A DNA stretch of 64,000 nucleotides from Cinnamomum chago (GCA_038049695.1 CP142456.1:21734501-21798500); one strand, 5' to 3'; counted from the first letter of the stretch, positions 1-10,565 are shown. Notes: generated from the letters alone by a model not told the origin. Translations and numbers: made by a program.

Positions 1-683
1 TTAGCTCTTAATCAAGATGGGTGCACACTTACTAATGACAAATCCATCAATTGGCACAAGGGGGTGATATCGATAGATTCCATCTGATCATTGGATGTTC
101 CCATAGTCCTACTGCCACGTACCCAAGACACCGAGGTGTTAACCTACAGTTGGCCTCACTTATTGGTGACTCAAAGCAAATGAATAGATAGAAACTTGAG
201 TTCATCAATGTTTCAGGATTGAGAGCCTATTGCTAGGGAATTATGAGAGCAGACCTTAAAATCGAGACAATATTCATAAGGTGCTTCTCATTGTCCTTCA
301 ATACATCCAATGTACCAGGACTATAATCCAGAATCTTACATTCTAATGATCGAGAAAAATCACACTATCTCATAGTGATCAAAGTGCTGCAACCTTATCA
401 GATGAGATGTCCAGTCTCATCACTGGTTGTGAAGATATTTTTAAGTATAAGATTTGTGACACATGTCTCATGTATGTGGATCTCATCCATATACATATAT
501 CGCATCTAATCTACTAATGGGACCCGGTTCATCTCATAAACCATTATATCATATGTATTGGTCATGTGCATTAAGTAATAAATCACCATTCATCTCATGA
601 AAGGAAAGCATAATTTTATTGATAAATAAAGAAATTAATCAATTTATTACATCAACTGATGGATTGAGACCATAAATCTAACA
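1..683 (-). repeat. 3' LTR of copia element (partial)
   Basis: This stretch repeats 5563-6249 in the same orientation and ends at the same terminal sequence (aatctaaca on the plus strand, i.e. TGTTAGATT at the LTR start). About 1 kb of the LTR is missing because the window begins inside it. Confidence 0.95.
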
Positions 684-697
684 ATCTCCCACTTGGG
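684..697 (-). promoter_or_regulatory. Polypurine tract of copia element
   Basis: On the minus strand CCCAAGTGGGAGAT directly abuts the TGTTAG start of the 3' LTR. A purine-rich AAGTGGGAGA next to the LTR is the usual plus-strand primer of plant copia elements. Confidence 0.85.
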
Positions 698-698
698 C

Positions 699-1648
699 TC
701 AATGCCAATCAGGGCTGCATCTCATGCCCATCCCTTTTACATGTTGCTCAAAGACTTTGGTAGTCAAAGTCTTAGTAAAGGGATCTCCTATATTATCTGC
801 AGAGTCTATCTAGGTGATAGCAGTATCACCTCTTTGCACAATCTCTCTGACCATGTGTTACTACCTTTGTACATGCTTTTGGCTCTTGGGTTCCTTGGAT
901 TTATCGACTGCCCTACTGTTATTATAGTAAACTGTGAGCGGCTGTCCTGCCAATAGTACCGCTCCAAGTTCCATAAGAAATCTTTTGAGCCAATCTGCTT
1001 CTTTAGCTGCTTCTCAAGTAGCTACAGCATAAACACATACCCAGAAGTTAATTTCCTGGAATTCTTATCTAACATGAAGTCAGAATCTATGTAATCGACT
1101 GGAATCAGCTCATCACTGCCATAAATCAACATGTAATCTCTAGTCCTTCTTAAGTATTTGAGAATACATTTTACAACAGTCCAATGTTCAGGTCCTGGGT
1201 TAGACTGATATCTGCTGACTAGGCCTACTGCATGACAGATATCTAGTCTACTACATAGCATAGCATACATGAGGCTACCAACAGCTGAAGCGTATGGTAT
1301 CGACCTCATCTGCTCTTTTTCCTCAGGTGTCTTGGGACATTGATCTTTGGAAAGGTGCACTCCATGCCTGAAAGGTGTAATATCCTTCTTGGAGTCTTGC
1401 ATAGCAAACCGTACCAGTACCTTATCTATGTATGCAGCTTGGGATAAGCCAATCATCCTATTTTTTCGATCTCGATGGAGTTTGATCCCTAGGATGTAGC
1501 TAGCTTCTCCCAAGTCCTTCATATCAAAATTCTTTGCTAACCAAACTTTCACTATTGACAACATTCTCACGTCTTTCCCAAGGAATAGGATGTCATCAAC
1601 ATATAAAACCAGAAAGACTACCCTGTCACCTTCACTTTTCATGTACAC
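699..1648 (-). pseudogene. Copia pol: RT C-terminal half and RNase H
   Basis: The first 208 codons are open and carry the reverse transcriptase motif VLYVDDILFLG near residue 20 (the YVDD catalytic pair), followed by the connection region and the start of RNase H. After a stop near 1022 the same protein is still recognisable to a terminal stop at 699-701: an EAAKEADWLKRFLMEL-like stretch, then a DPFTKTL-like motif typical of the copia pol C-terminus. At least four stops interrupt this last part. It copies element RNA into DNA in functional relatives; this copy cannot encode the whole enzyme. Confidence 0.92.
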
Positions 1649-2013
1649 ACATGACTCATCCAGATTTTGACAAAAACCAAATGACTTGATTGCCTGGTCA
1701 AAACGGATGTTCCAGCTTCGGGATGCCTGCTTCAGTCCATAAATAAACTTCTGCAGCTTGCAAACTCTTTGCTCTTGGTTTGTATAGCTACGAAATCGTC
1801 TGGTTGCACCATATAGATGTCTTCCTCAAGATGACCGTTGAGAAACGCCGTCTTGACATCCATTTGCCAAATCTCGTAATCGAGATGAGCCGCAATGGAT
1901 AAGAGTGTCCAGATGGACCTGAACATGGCTACCGGAGAAAAGGTTTCCTCATAATCAATACCCTCTTTCTGAGTATACCCTTTCACAACAAGCTTGGCCT
2001 TAAAGGTCTCCAC
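1649..2013 (-). pseudogene. Copia pol: RT N-terminal half
   Basis: Translation shows the hallmark copia RT entry KAKLVVKGYTQKEGIDYEET and FSPVA, then IWQMDVKTAFLNGHLEEDIYM, which contains the first catalytic Asp of the polymerase (QMDVKTAF). The frame is lost near 1790 by an indel. The lost part, resembling a YGLKQASRSWN segment, can be followed in another frame up to the next pol block, so only small indels separate the two RT halves. Confidence 0.92.
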
Positions 2014-2043
2014 TCTACCTGGTCCTTTTTTTCTCTTGTAGAC

Positions 2044-2580
2044 CTACTTGCACCCAATAGGTTTAATATTGGTAGGCAAGTCCACAAGTGTCCAGACCTG
2101 ATTGGAGTACAAAGACTCCATCTCAGCTTTCATAGCATTTTGCCAACGTCCTAAAGCTATGTCATTAATTGCTTCATCATAGTTACATGGATCTTGTTCC
2201 GGTTCTTCCGGGACTGCCTCGTAAGACTCTCCCAAGAATGAGAGCATGTTAGGGGGTCTGACAATCTTCCCATTACGACTAGGCATTGGTGTAACTACTG
2301 GGTCCGGTAAGGGCGGTTCTTCCTCAAGTTCGGTCATACTTGAATTTGGAATTGTTTGCTCTTGAATTTCTTCCAAGATCACCTTTTCTAAAGATTTTCG
2401 GTTCATCATATAATCTTCCTCCAGAAAAACCGCATTAATGCTCACCAACACTTTCTGCTCTCTGGGATTATAGAATAACCAACCTGTAGTTCCTTTAGGA
2501 TATTCTACAAATGTGCACACTTCCGACTTTGTTTCCAACTTATCCGTCTTAACCTTTAGCACATGTGTCGGAAACCTCAA
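2044..2580 (-). pseudogene. Copia pol: integrase C-terminal region and INT-RT linker
   Basis: This 178-codon open stretch contains the copia integrase C-terminal signature (FVEYPKGTTGWLFYNPREQKV), an acidic, proline-rich linker with EEEPPLPDPVV, and the start of the conserved pre-RT block (EAINDIALGRWQNAMKAEME, SLYSNQVWTLVDLP). It overlaps the preceding integrase block by a few bases in a different frame, which marks a frameshift at about 2577. Confidence 0.9.
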
Positions 2581-2972
2581 ATGTGTAAATGTTGTAGACT
2601 AGGCTTTCGCTCAGACCACAACTCGTGGGGAGTCTTAGGTACAGACTTAGATGTTACGAGGTTTAGTATGTACATTGCAGTATCCGAGGCATATCCCGAA
2701 AAGGATATAGGTAATTCTGAGAAACTCAGCATAGACCTAATCATATCTAAAAGAGTCATGTTCCTTCTTTCTTCTAGTCCATTCTGTTGAGGCATACCAG
2801 GAGTAGACAACTGAGATAGAATCCCATTTTCTGATAAGTATCCCATAAAATCAACAGAGAGATATTCCCCTCCTCGATCTGATCGAAGAGTCTTGATACT
2901 CTTACCTAATTGCTTTTCTGCTTCCGCTCGAAACTCTTTGAACTTTTTAAAATCCTCGGACTTGCGGTGCAT
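2577..2972 (-). pseudogene. Copia pol: integrase catalytic core
   Basis: The segment carries the second catalytic Asp of the D,D,35E integrase in SDRGGEYLS (about residue 33) and the catalytic Glu in QQNGLEERRNMTLLDM (about residue 65). The first Asp (TDVCGP) lies in the upstream block. It begins just after a stop near 2975 and ends with a KPSLQHL-like segment. Integrase inserts element DNA into the host chromosome; here it is split across three frames. Confidence 0.92.
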
Positions 2973-2984
2973 AAGGTATATGTA

Positions 2985-3671
2985 TCAATATCTTGAGTAA
3001 TCATTTGTGAAAGTGATGAAATACTCGTATCCTCCTCTGGCCTTGACATTAATGGGTCCACACACATCAGTATGCACTAATTCCAATAAATCTTTGGCCC
3101 TATTGCCCTTTGATGAAAAGGGTCTTTTGGTCATTTTTCCTTCCAGACAGGACTCGCAGACAAGCATTGGTTCTACCACCAATGAAGGCAAGATACCATC
3201 TTTTAGTAGCATGTCAATCCTGTTCAGGTTTATATGACTTAGCCTCAAGTGCCAAAGTTTTGTTGGATTAGATGAATATGACTTCCTCTTTAATGATGAT
3301 CTATTAATTGTTTCAGTAACATGTATCTCATACATTGTAGGAGTTAACAAATAAAGCCCATTGGTTACATTACCAGAACATATAAAAGTACCATTCCTCT
3401 TTATGACAACTTCAGTACCAAAAGTAATAAAATAACTTTTATTCACCAAACTAGAAACTGAGATTAAATTCCACCGTAAAGACGGTACATATAACGTGTC
3501 TGACAAAACCAATTTATTATTTGAAAAACATAAAGTAATAACTCTCACTGAAACAGCCTCTGCCTTAGCGTCAGATCCTAGGTTGACAATGATTTCTCCA
3601 TCACTGAGCCTCCTGGTTTCCCTAAACCCTTGCAACGAATTACATATGTGATTAGTTGTCTCGGAGTCCAC
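2985..3671 (-). pseudogene. Copia pol: protease end, GAG-pre-integrase zinc finger, INT start
   Basis: The open stretch begins with MDSETTNHICN, which corresponds to the aspartic protease active site (usually DSGAT-like). The Gly-Ala after DS is replaced, so the protease would probably be inactive. Residues about 140-180 carry the HHCC zinc-binding pattern of the GAG-pre-integrase domain (LWHLRLSHIN ... CESCLEGK). TDVCGPINVKARGGYEYFIT follows, with the first catalytic Asp of integrase. Confidence 0.92.
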
Positions 3672-3689
3672 ACACCAAGATTCTAAAGT

Positions 3690-4152
3690 ACCAGTTGCAA
3701 AACTAACTTAAAAAATAAGTGACTCAATCATAACTAAGGTCTTCTTCTTAGATAGATACTCTGGACAATTTCTTTTCCATTGTCCTGTCTTACCACAATG
3801 GAAACACTTTCCTTTTGACCCTGAACCTTTAGCCTCGGTTACGCCACCATTAGGACCATTCTCCACCTTAGGACCTTTCGGAACTAATTTCTTTTTGCCT
3901 TTCCGCCCTTTTCCTTTCGACTTGGACTAGGCATCTGATTTTTCTGTCACTAGGGCAGTTGACTTCTTCTTCATAATCCCTTCAATCACCACCAGCTGGC
4001 TAGACAACTCAACCAGAGTCAGATTTATTTTATTCATATTGTAATTAACCTTGAAATTGTTGAATGACTCTGGCAATGACTTAAGGGGTTATGTCGATCT
4101 GCGATTCTGCATCAATCGCAGCTCCCAGTACATCTAACTCATTTAATGAGTT
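3690..4152 (-). pseudogene. Copia gag remnant (C-terminal half)
   Basis: On the minus strand, in more than one frame, the UBN2-type gag C-terminus is readable: LPESFNNFKVNYNMNKINLT, LVELSSQL and EGIMKKK, then a Lys/Gly-rich stretch and a zinc knuckle CFHCGKTGQWKRNC. The knuckle's His is Gln (CX2C-X4-Q-X4-C), so metal binding is likely lost. A stop interrupts the stretch before the Lys-rich segment. The N-terminal half of gag is not recognisable. Only about 0.9 kb lies between primer-binding site and protease, too short for an intact gag. Confidence 0.75.
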
Positions 4153-4420
4153 CATCCGGGCAGTTCGCGAGGGTACAGCTGCCCCCGGACCAAAAAATTT
4201 GGATCAAAGAACAAAGTGATCCTGTGTGCCCGGTCGACCGGCCAGAGGGCTTGGTCGACCGACCCTATAGGCACCCGGTCGACCCGCCTGACGAAGGCAG
4301 AAAATTGAGTTCTCTTAATTCGAGTCCAAACACCTCCAAAACACTTTTGAAGGCTCTCAATGGCTTCCTACCATCCTTCCAACATTATTAAACCCTTTTG
4401 TGACTGTCCAAACATAGATT
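4153..4420. repeat. GTCGAC-rich segment inside the copia leader/gag region
   Basis: Three GGTCGACC-type palindromes (near 4232, 4252 and 4275) are packed in about 50 bp, next to CCGGCC and CCGACC variants. The surrounding sequence is not gag-like and takes the place of the missing gag N-terminus. Similar clusters occur near 34.3 kb and 35.8-36.0 kb in other elements, so this may be an inserted fragment of another LTR. I see no boundary duplications. Confidence 0.55.
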
Positions 4421-4544
4421 CACTAATAAACAAAGCAAATCCGTCAAAAACTGATCCATACATAGCCCTTGCTCTATCCTTTTCGCATCTCATGCAAAGA
4501 TTAGAACAAGATTGCTGATCTAACATGATTAGAGATGAGGTATC

Positions 4545-4557
4545 GCTCTGATACTAA
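4545..4557 (-). promoter_or_regulatory. Primer-binding site of copia element (tRNA-iMet type)
   Basis: The minus strand reads TTAGTATCAGAGC directly after the CCAACA end of the 5' LTR. It matches the plant copia consensus TGGTATCAGAGC, complementary to the initiator tRNA-Met 3' end, except at its first bases. Confidence 0.88.
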
Positions 4558-4558
4558 T

Positions 4559-6249
4559 TGTTGGAAGTTGGTGGGCCTCTTGGATAGATTTTCAAAACTT
4601 TTGACCCACTTGACTCAGGAATCAAGTACCTATAATGCCATAAACCATATCCAGAAGGCTATAAATGCCAATCCAGGATCCATGTCCTCAATCTCAGCCA
4701 TCATGATCAGCAAATAAACATATCAAGAAGATAAATCAACAACCAACAAGCATCCATAAAGTCTACAACATGCAAGGAAGTAGATTATACCTTTGGAGCT
4801 CGGTTGTGCTCTAATGGAGAAGTTGCGTCTTTCTTTGATGATGAAACACTTTCACGTATCAAATAAGAATCTCCAAGACCTTTTGATCTTCCGCGCTAAG
4901 ACCTGTTTATCAGATCTCTTTTCTCAAGAAAGTTGGTGGAAACCTCAAGAGAAATCCCTACTAGAAACTCCAAGGAACTAGAAGCGAAAGAGAGGAAGAA
5001 GAGTTATGCAAGAACTTGCAAAAGGGGGGGCTGGGGCGTGCAATAATGGTTGTGGACGTCCAAGGGTATGTTTCCCCTTATAAAGCCCTCAAGTAACTTC
5101 CTCTCTAGTTCTCATACTAATTAAATTAGAAGTCTCACTTCCATACAAATTAGTAACATACTATTATCACTATTAGAAGTCCAACTTCAAATAGAAATAG
5201 TAACTTTCTAATTCATTCCTTTTAGAGTTCAAGTAGGATTAGTATCTAATAACTTGGGCTAGCATGGGGACCACTAGGGATTCCTTAGAAAGCTGGCTCC
5301 AACTTGGACACCGCGACTCTACATCTCATGTACAATCCGGGCCCACAGTTAATTACAAATAATACCACTATATAAATGCAATTGCACTCCAGTCTTAGGA
5401 CTAAAATTACAATGAAGACCCTAAACTTCCCAATTTCCATAAGTAGGCCCCTCAATCATTATCCATGGATCAATTGGAACAAATCTGTCCCATCCAATCT
5501 TAGATCCACATCTTATTATCCTTTAGCCCCAATTAATCACAGTGATCATCAGTACCATCCAATTAGCTCTTAATCAAGATGGGTGCACACTTACTAATGA
5601 CAAATTCATTAATTGGTACAAGGGGATAATATATATATATATTCCATCTTGATCATTGGATGTTTCCACAGTCCTACTACCACGTACCCAAGACACCGAG
5701 GTGTTGACTTATAGTTGGCCTCACTCATTGGTGACTCAAAGCAAATGAATAGATAGAAACTTGAGTTCATCAATGTCTCAGGATTGAGAGCCTATTGCTA
5801 GGGAATTATGAGAGCAGGCCTTAAAATCGAGACAGTATTCATAAGGTGCTTTTCATGGTCATTCAATACATCCAATGTACCAGCACTATGATCCAGAATC
5901 TTATATTCTGATGATCGAGACAAATCACACTATCTCATAGTGATCAAAGTGCTGCAACCTTATCGGATTAGATGTCCAATCTCATCACTGGTTGTGAAGA
6001 TATTTTTAAGTATAAGATTTGTGACACATGTCTCCTGTATGTGGATCTCATCCATATACATATATCACATCTAATATACTAGTGGGACCCAGTTCATCTC
6101 ATGAACAATTATGTCATAAGTATTGGTCATGTGCATTAAGTAATAAATCACCATTCATCTAATGAAAGGAAAGCATGATTTTATTGATAAATAAATAAAT
6201 TAATTAATTTATTACATCAACTGATGGATTGAGACCGTACAATCTAACA
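4559..6249 (-). repeat. 5' LTR of copia element
   Basis: The boundaries are set by TGTTAG at the right end and CCAACA at the left end (element sense), adjacent to the primer-binding site. A TATA-like CTTTATAAGG lies at 5086-5095 on the minus strand, so transcription would run leftwards with an R-U5 of roughly 0.5 kb. The outer 690 bp repeat the left window edge. A (ta)n expansion near 5630 distinguishes this copy from the 3' LTR. Confidence 0.92.
5086..5095 (-). promoter_or_regulatory. TATA-like box of copia 5' LTR
   Basis: CTTTATAAGG on the minus strand lies about 530 bp before the LTR end, in the position expected for the U3/R border. It is based on motif and position only. Confidence 0.5.
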
Positions 6250-6424
6250 CTTGCACCCATGACTCCTACAATTTTGGGTTTCATTGCAACATCACTTTCT
6301 TTCTTGTATAGGCAATTGTACCTATAAATATAATGTTCAAACACACACACAATATTCAAGTAAAAAAGAAATGAAAGAAATAATTTTCTATAGTCATTAT
6401 TCTCTCTTATTGTTTAGAGGAGAA

Positions 6425-6665
6425 GCTCGTGGAAGAGAAGAAATAAGGAAGAGAAGAAAGCTCGTAAAGGAGAAGAGAGATGAAAAAAGAAGAAATTTTG
6501 TGAAGGAGAAGAGATGTGGAAGAAGAAGAAAGCTTGTGAAGGAGAAGAGATGTGGAAGAAGAAGAAAGCTTGTGAAGGAGAAGAGATGTGGAAGAAGAAG
6601 AAAGCTTGTGAAGGAGGAGAGATGATGAAAATGAAGAAAGCTAGTGGAGGAGAAGAGAGGAGGAA
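6425..6665 (+). repeat. 36-bp purine-rich minisatellite
   Basis: A unit containing aagcttgtgaaggagaagag and gatgtggaagaagaaga repeats about six times. Inner copies are nearly identical and outer ones are degenerate. Read as protein one frame gives repeats of MWKKKKACEGEE. There is no start context or partner domain, so I treat it as a tandem repeat and not as a gene. It lies between the copia 5' LTR and an older repeat. Confidence 0.85.
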
Positions 6666-6869
6666 GAAGAAAAGAAGAAAGGTCATGGCAGAGAAAAGAG
6701 CAAGAAGAAGAAGAAAGGAGGGAAGGTTGTGGAGGAGAAAAGAGTTTTTATGTGGGTTTTAAAGAACATGTGAGCAGGGATATCCCTGCTCAGGAGTTTT
6801 TTAAAAAATAATTAAAAAACGCCCTTGGGACCACTATGGAGGATAAGTATAATCCATACTAATATAATA

Positions 6870-6985
6870 CATGAATAATATATTAAAAGATATTCATGTA
6901 TTTTATCCATGGTAGGCCCACCTATATAAAATCCGAACCACTAATAAAAAACTGCCCTTTTTTGTATGTGATGTGATAAAATTCA
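6870..6985. repeat. Left part of ancient dispersed repeat, split by Harbinger
   Basis: The sequence from atgaataatat through ccacctatataaaa to gataaaatt matches 38865-38975 in order and spacing. The matching right part continues after the Harbinger element (10566-10632), and then beyond Tat and the SINE (38623 onward). I see no coding potential. Confidence 0.7.
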
Positions 6986-7414
6986 GGCATTGTTTGGCAT
7001 CTCTATTCTTTTTTTGACAGACCATTCAAAATAGAACCATTAAAAAAAGAGCTATAAAAAAAAGAAGCTAGAACAAAAAAACGTGTTTGATAATGAACAG
7101 GTCTACTTCAAATTGACTATTTAATATGCCCTCTATTTACCTCTTTTTAAAGGGGTTTGCCTCTTTTTAGAGGGATATGTACTGTCATTATGTAAAAATG
7201 AACTTATGCACATTTTCATCAAAATATGCCCTCTACACACATACCATAACATCATAATCTCTTATCATCATTTGAAAACTACAACTATTTCCATCAAAAT
7301 ATGGCCTGTAAATTGTAAACAATTTAAAAATTACAACATGAGACACAATTATATATTATCTCCATCATTCCATCATCACACACCATCACTCCATGCTGCA
7401 TGACATAAGTTAAA

Positions 7415-7553
7415 CCATGACATAAGATGATAAAAATCAGAAAAAACCAAAACCATGACATAAGATGATAAAAATCAGAAAAAACCAGAACCATGACATA
7501 AGATGATAAAAATCAGAAAAAACCAAAACCATGACATAAGATGATAAAAATCA
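7415..7553. repeat. 38-bp tandem repeat, about 3.7 copies
   Basis: The unit ccatgacataagatgataaa plus aatcagaaaaaaccaaaa repeats almost without change. It lies in the 3' non-coding part of the Harbinger element, about 170 bp downstream of the transposase stop. Confidence 0.9.
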
Positions 7554-7717
7554 AGCATAAAAAGAAGCATCTTGTCAAATGGCATCTACAATTGAATTCC
7601 TCTTGATGTCCATCTTTGTCCTATCTGTGATATCAAATGTATAAGCGTTTTCTCCATGTGATTCCTCAATGTTAGTGTCACGCTCTACTTGGGCATCATC
7701 TCTGAAAATTGTGAAAA

Positions 7718-8056
7718 TTATTGATCCTCCATATCCTCTTTCCTAATGAAATTATGCATTGCCATTGCAGCAACTACGATGCTCCGTCGTACAGGAAATG
7801 AGTAAGGAGCAATCCATTTTATGGTAGGGAATCGAGCTTTCAATAGTCCAAAGCTTTGCTCGATCACATTCCTTAAGGATGAATGCAATCTATTAAAATG
7901 CTCCTCTCTAGTACGAGGAATGGCAACACCTTGAAAATCTAGAAACCAGTATCGGACATTTCGAAATGGAAAAAGAAACCCCTTCATGTTTGTATAACCA
8001 GCATCAACCAAGTAATATGTACCTAAAGACCATTCAAGACAAATGTTAAAGGGCAT
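7718..8056 (-). pseudogene. Harbinger transposase, C-terminal DDE part
   Basis: This is the last coding block of a HARBI1-like nuclease. It contains YYLVDAGYTNMKGFLFPFRN, with the second catalytic Asp in VDAGY. It continues with FNRLHSSLRNVIEQSFGLLK, where the Glu before QSFG is the third catalytic residue, and ends AAMAMHNFIR as the family does. An upstream splice acceptor is plausible just before GTACATATTACT, but the exon join is not in phase as I read it. Confidence 0.88.
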
Positions 8057-8090
8057 GTCAAACTATGTTGTAGCAATCATTTATTGAGAT

Positions 8091-8360
8091 TTAAAGCACT
8101 AAAAATACTTTCTTGCCAGGCGGGGCATGTGGAAACTTTAGCCTTTCGTCATAAATGGTATCCAAGAGAATCCGTTGATCAAGAGATGTACCTTCCCATC
8201 CACATACCACATAGGTAAAGAGCATGTCAAACGAACATACTACCATAACTTGCTGCATACATTCCCCCTTTCTACCTCTGTATGGAATTTGTTTCTCTGG
8301 TTGGATAATGGCATGCACAAGGGTGCCATTTATAACACCAATACAATCTTATTAAAAAGA
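8091..8360 (-). pseudogene. Harbinger transposase, middle part with mutated first catalytic Asp
   Basis: The block begins after an acceptor-like TTTAATAAG near 8345 and reads CIGVINGTLVHAIIQPEKQ then IPYRGRKGECMQQVMVVCSF and TYVVCGWEGTSLDQRILLD. It is clearly the start of the PIF DDE domain. In the family the first catalytic residue is the Asp of an AIDGTH-type motif. Here it is Asn (codon AAT at 8330-8328, minus strand) and the His is Leu. The copy is therefore expected to be catalytically dead even apart from its frame breaks. Confidence 0.85.
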
Positions 8361-8436
8361 AAATATCAACATTGAGAAAATTTTCAAAAGAATTTAGCTT
8401 AAATAAAAAAGTGGTGTCAAGGAAAGAGATAAATAC

Positions 8437-8756
8437 CTTAAAATATGGCTCAAAACGTGGATTCAAAAGAATTTCCTTAGGCACTGTATCTCTAGTGGAG
8501 GTGGCTTTATCATATCTTTCGCAAATATGATCATTGCTATCAATACCTGATGGAAGTGTCTATGAATAGTTTCCCCTGAGTTTTGGAATCTATCTTGTAT
8601 CACTCTATTCGTATGGGCGTGCGCAATGACCATCATGAACATAGCCAACTGCTCCTCCAGAAGTATATATCTGTTGTCTTTCAGTAAACTCTTTGATCTA
8701 AAACACATGCATAAATGCCGAAATACACGTTGTTCATACGTAATAGCTGATGACAA
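8437..8756 (-). pseudogene. Harbinger transposase, N-terminal exon
   Basis: This is the helix-turn-helix region that precedes the DDE domain: EQRVFRHLCM, LLEEQLAMFMMVIAHAHTNR and RFQNSGETIHRHFHQVLIAM. A frameshift near 8487 moves the reading into a second frame (DTVPKEILLNPRFEPYFK), which ends at a GTATTTAT donor. The exon's first 35 codons are duplicated to the right (see the 172-bp tandem duplication). Confidence 0.85.
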
Positions 8757-8995
8757 ATAATGGGATTCCCTTCAAAATGATTTGGACATGACCATGTCCC
8801 GTTAGGATTGAGTTCCTATATGGCTCCTCCACAAGTATATATCTGTTGTCTTTCAGTAAATTCTTTGATCTAAAATACATGCATAAATGCCGAAATACAC
8901 GTTGTTCATACGTAATAGCTGATGACAAATAATGGGATTCCCTTCAAAATGATTTGGACATGACCATGTCCCGTTAGGATTGAGTTCCTATATGG
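8651..8995 (-). repeat. 172-bp tandem duplication over transposase exon 1
   Basis: Two adjacent copies starting at 8651 and 8823 differ at only a handful of positions. Each contains the start of the transposase reading frame (MSSAITYEQRVFRHLCM). The distal copy runs out into non-family sequence after about 35 codons, so it is a duplicated 5' exon and not a second gene. Confidence 0.92.
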
Positions 8996-9288
8996 TTCCT
9001 TAATCAAGCATTGTTGTCGTTTCTTGTACAACAATATGATAAGTATGATATTTCGAAGTAAAATCAAGTCCATATGCTTTATATATATTGCAAACAAAAC
9101 ATAACTAATCATTCATTCATATTTGAAGACATTTAACAATTTGAACATTCTTTAAATAAAACACCATACCATGTTTAAAACATAACATTCATGTTTCAAA
9201 ATCCATAAATAAGAACAAAAGTTTACGAGAGACATAACAGTCATGTTTCAAAAAAAAACAAAAGAAAAAAAAAAGAAAAACATAACAA

Positions 9289-9430
9289 CTAGAGATCACT
9301 TGCAACTCCAAAAGCATTTCCCTTCTCTATTTCCATTAAAGATTTGAGCCAAGTTATCTTTCCCTCATCTATCTTGAATTTAGTCCAAATAATTCTGGGA
9401 AATGCCCAACAGACAAGAAAGTGAACCTTT
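9289..9430 (-). pseudogene. Possible Myb/SANT-like ORF fragment of Harbinger
   Basis: A short minus-strand stretch ending at a TAG (9291-9289) reads VHFLVCWAFPRIIWTKFKI, then DEGKITWLKSL. PIF/Harbinger elements carry a second Myb/SANT-like protein, and the Trp spacing is suggestive of that. No start, no neighbouring exon and no full helix-turn-helix can be shown, so the assignment is tentative. Confidence 0.25.
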
Positions 9431-10565
9431 CAGAGCATAAAGGAGACAAATAAGAAAAGAAAGGCATTAGTTAACAACATACAAGACTACAGATAAAGCA
9501 CCCTAGCAGTTGCACCTTTAATTTCAGCAGAAGCATTTGCCTTCAAATTACAAAGGAAGAAGTATTGTGAGTTTGAAAAAAGCTTTATTAACGGAGTTGG
9601 CTAACCTCTCTCTGAAAGATTACAGATAAACCCTTTCATGTAAGACTAGAAGTCTAACATGGATTTGCATGGATTTGAATCCAAGTCCAGATTTCTTCTC
9701 ATAGAAATCTTCCAAACGATGAGAGGAAGAGGAACCCTCGTTTTTATTTCTTCTCCTCTCTCTGTTTGTCTCTCTGTTTGTGTTGGTGAATGTATAAAAT
9801 GGGCATATGATGATGAAAATCACATATTCTATAATCAAACCCATCTCCCAAATACCCTCCTCCAAATCAAAATCTCTACCACCAACCCCAGTATCAGTAT
9901 GGCTTTCCTCATCCTCATCCACCAACACCATCATCTCAGAAATCGAAACCATCCTCAAGACCACTCCCTCCATCATCGAAACTCCTCATGTAATACCATC
10001 TCAAACTAAAACCCATCTCCAACCCTTTCTAGCCTCATGTAATAGCATCCCAAACTAAAACCCATCGCCAACCCTTTCCATCATCATTCAAACAAAAAAA
10101 AAAAAAACCACATCGATTGAACATAGAGAGAGAGAAAGAGAGTAGAAAGCAACTGTTCTGAATGAAGAAAGAAACAAGAAGAAACAAAAGAAATAGAAGA
10201 AAGTAGTAGACACGTACCTCTTCTCCGTTCTCCCTTCCAGCCTTTTTCAAGGAGATGTGTGGTTTCGAGTTGCAGAAAGAACGAGAATTGAGGGCTTAAT
10301 TCAAAAGACTTTCGTTGACAATAAAATTCCGTCGAAGGCATTTTTGTCATAAAAAATGGGTTCCGCCTCTACTTTTTCAAGAGGCATTGCCTCTGATTTC
10401 TACATGCCCATTTTTTGGGCATTTCCTTTTTAGAGGCTTTGCCACTTTTGCTCTAGAGTGTGCAGAGGTTATAAATCACTACCAAACACCTCTAATTTCA
10501 AAACCTCTGTCCGCTTTAGAGAAATAGATATTTAGAGGCAAAAAATAGACATGCCAAATAGGGGC

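Larger units (their letters stand above)
1..6249 (-). mobile_element. Ty1/copia LTR retrotransposon, 3' LTR cut by window edge
   Basis: The element reads right to left. A 5' LTR of about 1.69 kb lies at 4559-6249, followed by a primer-binding site, remnants of gag, protease, integrase, reverse transcriptase and RNase H in copia order, a polypurine tract, and the first 683 bp of the 3' LTR. The outer 683 bp of both LTRs align along their whole length with scattered substitutions, so the element is not very recent. Every coding segment is broken by stops or frameshifts, so this copy is non-autonomous. The target duplication cannot be checked because the left end lies outside the window. Copia membership is certain from the integrase-before-RT order; I do not assign a lineage. 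Confidence 0.95.
6986..10565 (-). mobile_element. PIF/Harbinger DNA transposon (inactive)
   Basis: The termini are imperfect inverted repeats: GGCATTGTTTGGCATCTCTA on the left and GCCCCTATTTGGCATGTCTA as the complement of the right end; the inner TTTGGCAT-TCTATT is nearly perfect. Between them, minus-strand exons encode a Harbinger transposase (7718-8756). The target duplication is unclear (tca on the left, tat or cta on the right, against the expected TTA/TAA). About 1.6 kb between the transposase and the right end holds no convincing gene, apart from a weak Myb/SANT-like fragment. Confidence 0.85.

Noticed and set aside
7415-7553. CRISPR-like regular repeats
   Set aside because: The 38-bp units are directly adjacent with no spacers, in a plant nuclear context; it is a plain tandem repeat.
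9659-10350. Open frames of 70-118 codons on both strands in the right part of Harbinger
   Set aside because: His/Thr/Ser/Pro-rich low-complexity translations without conserved motifs; more likely 5' untranslated sequence of the transposon.
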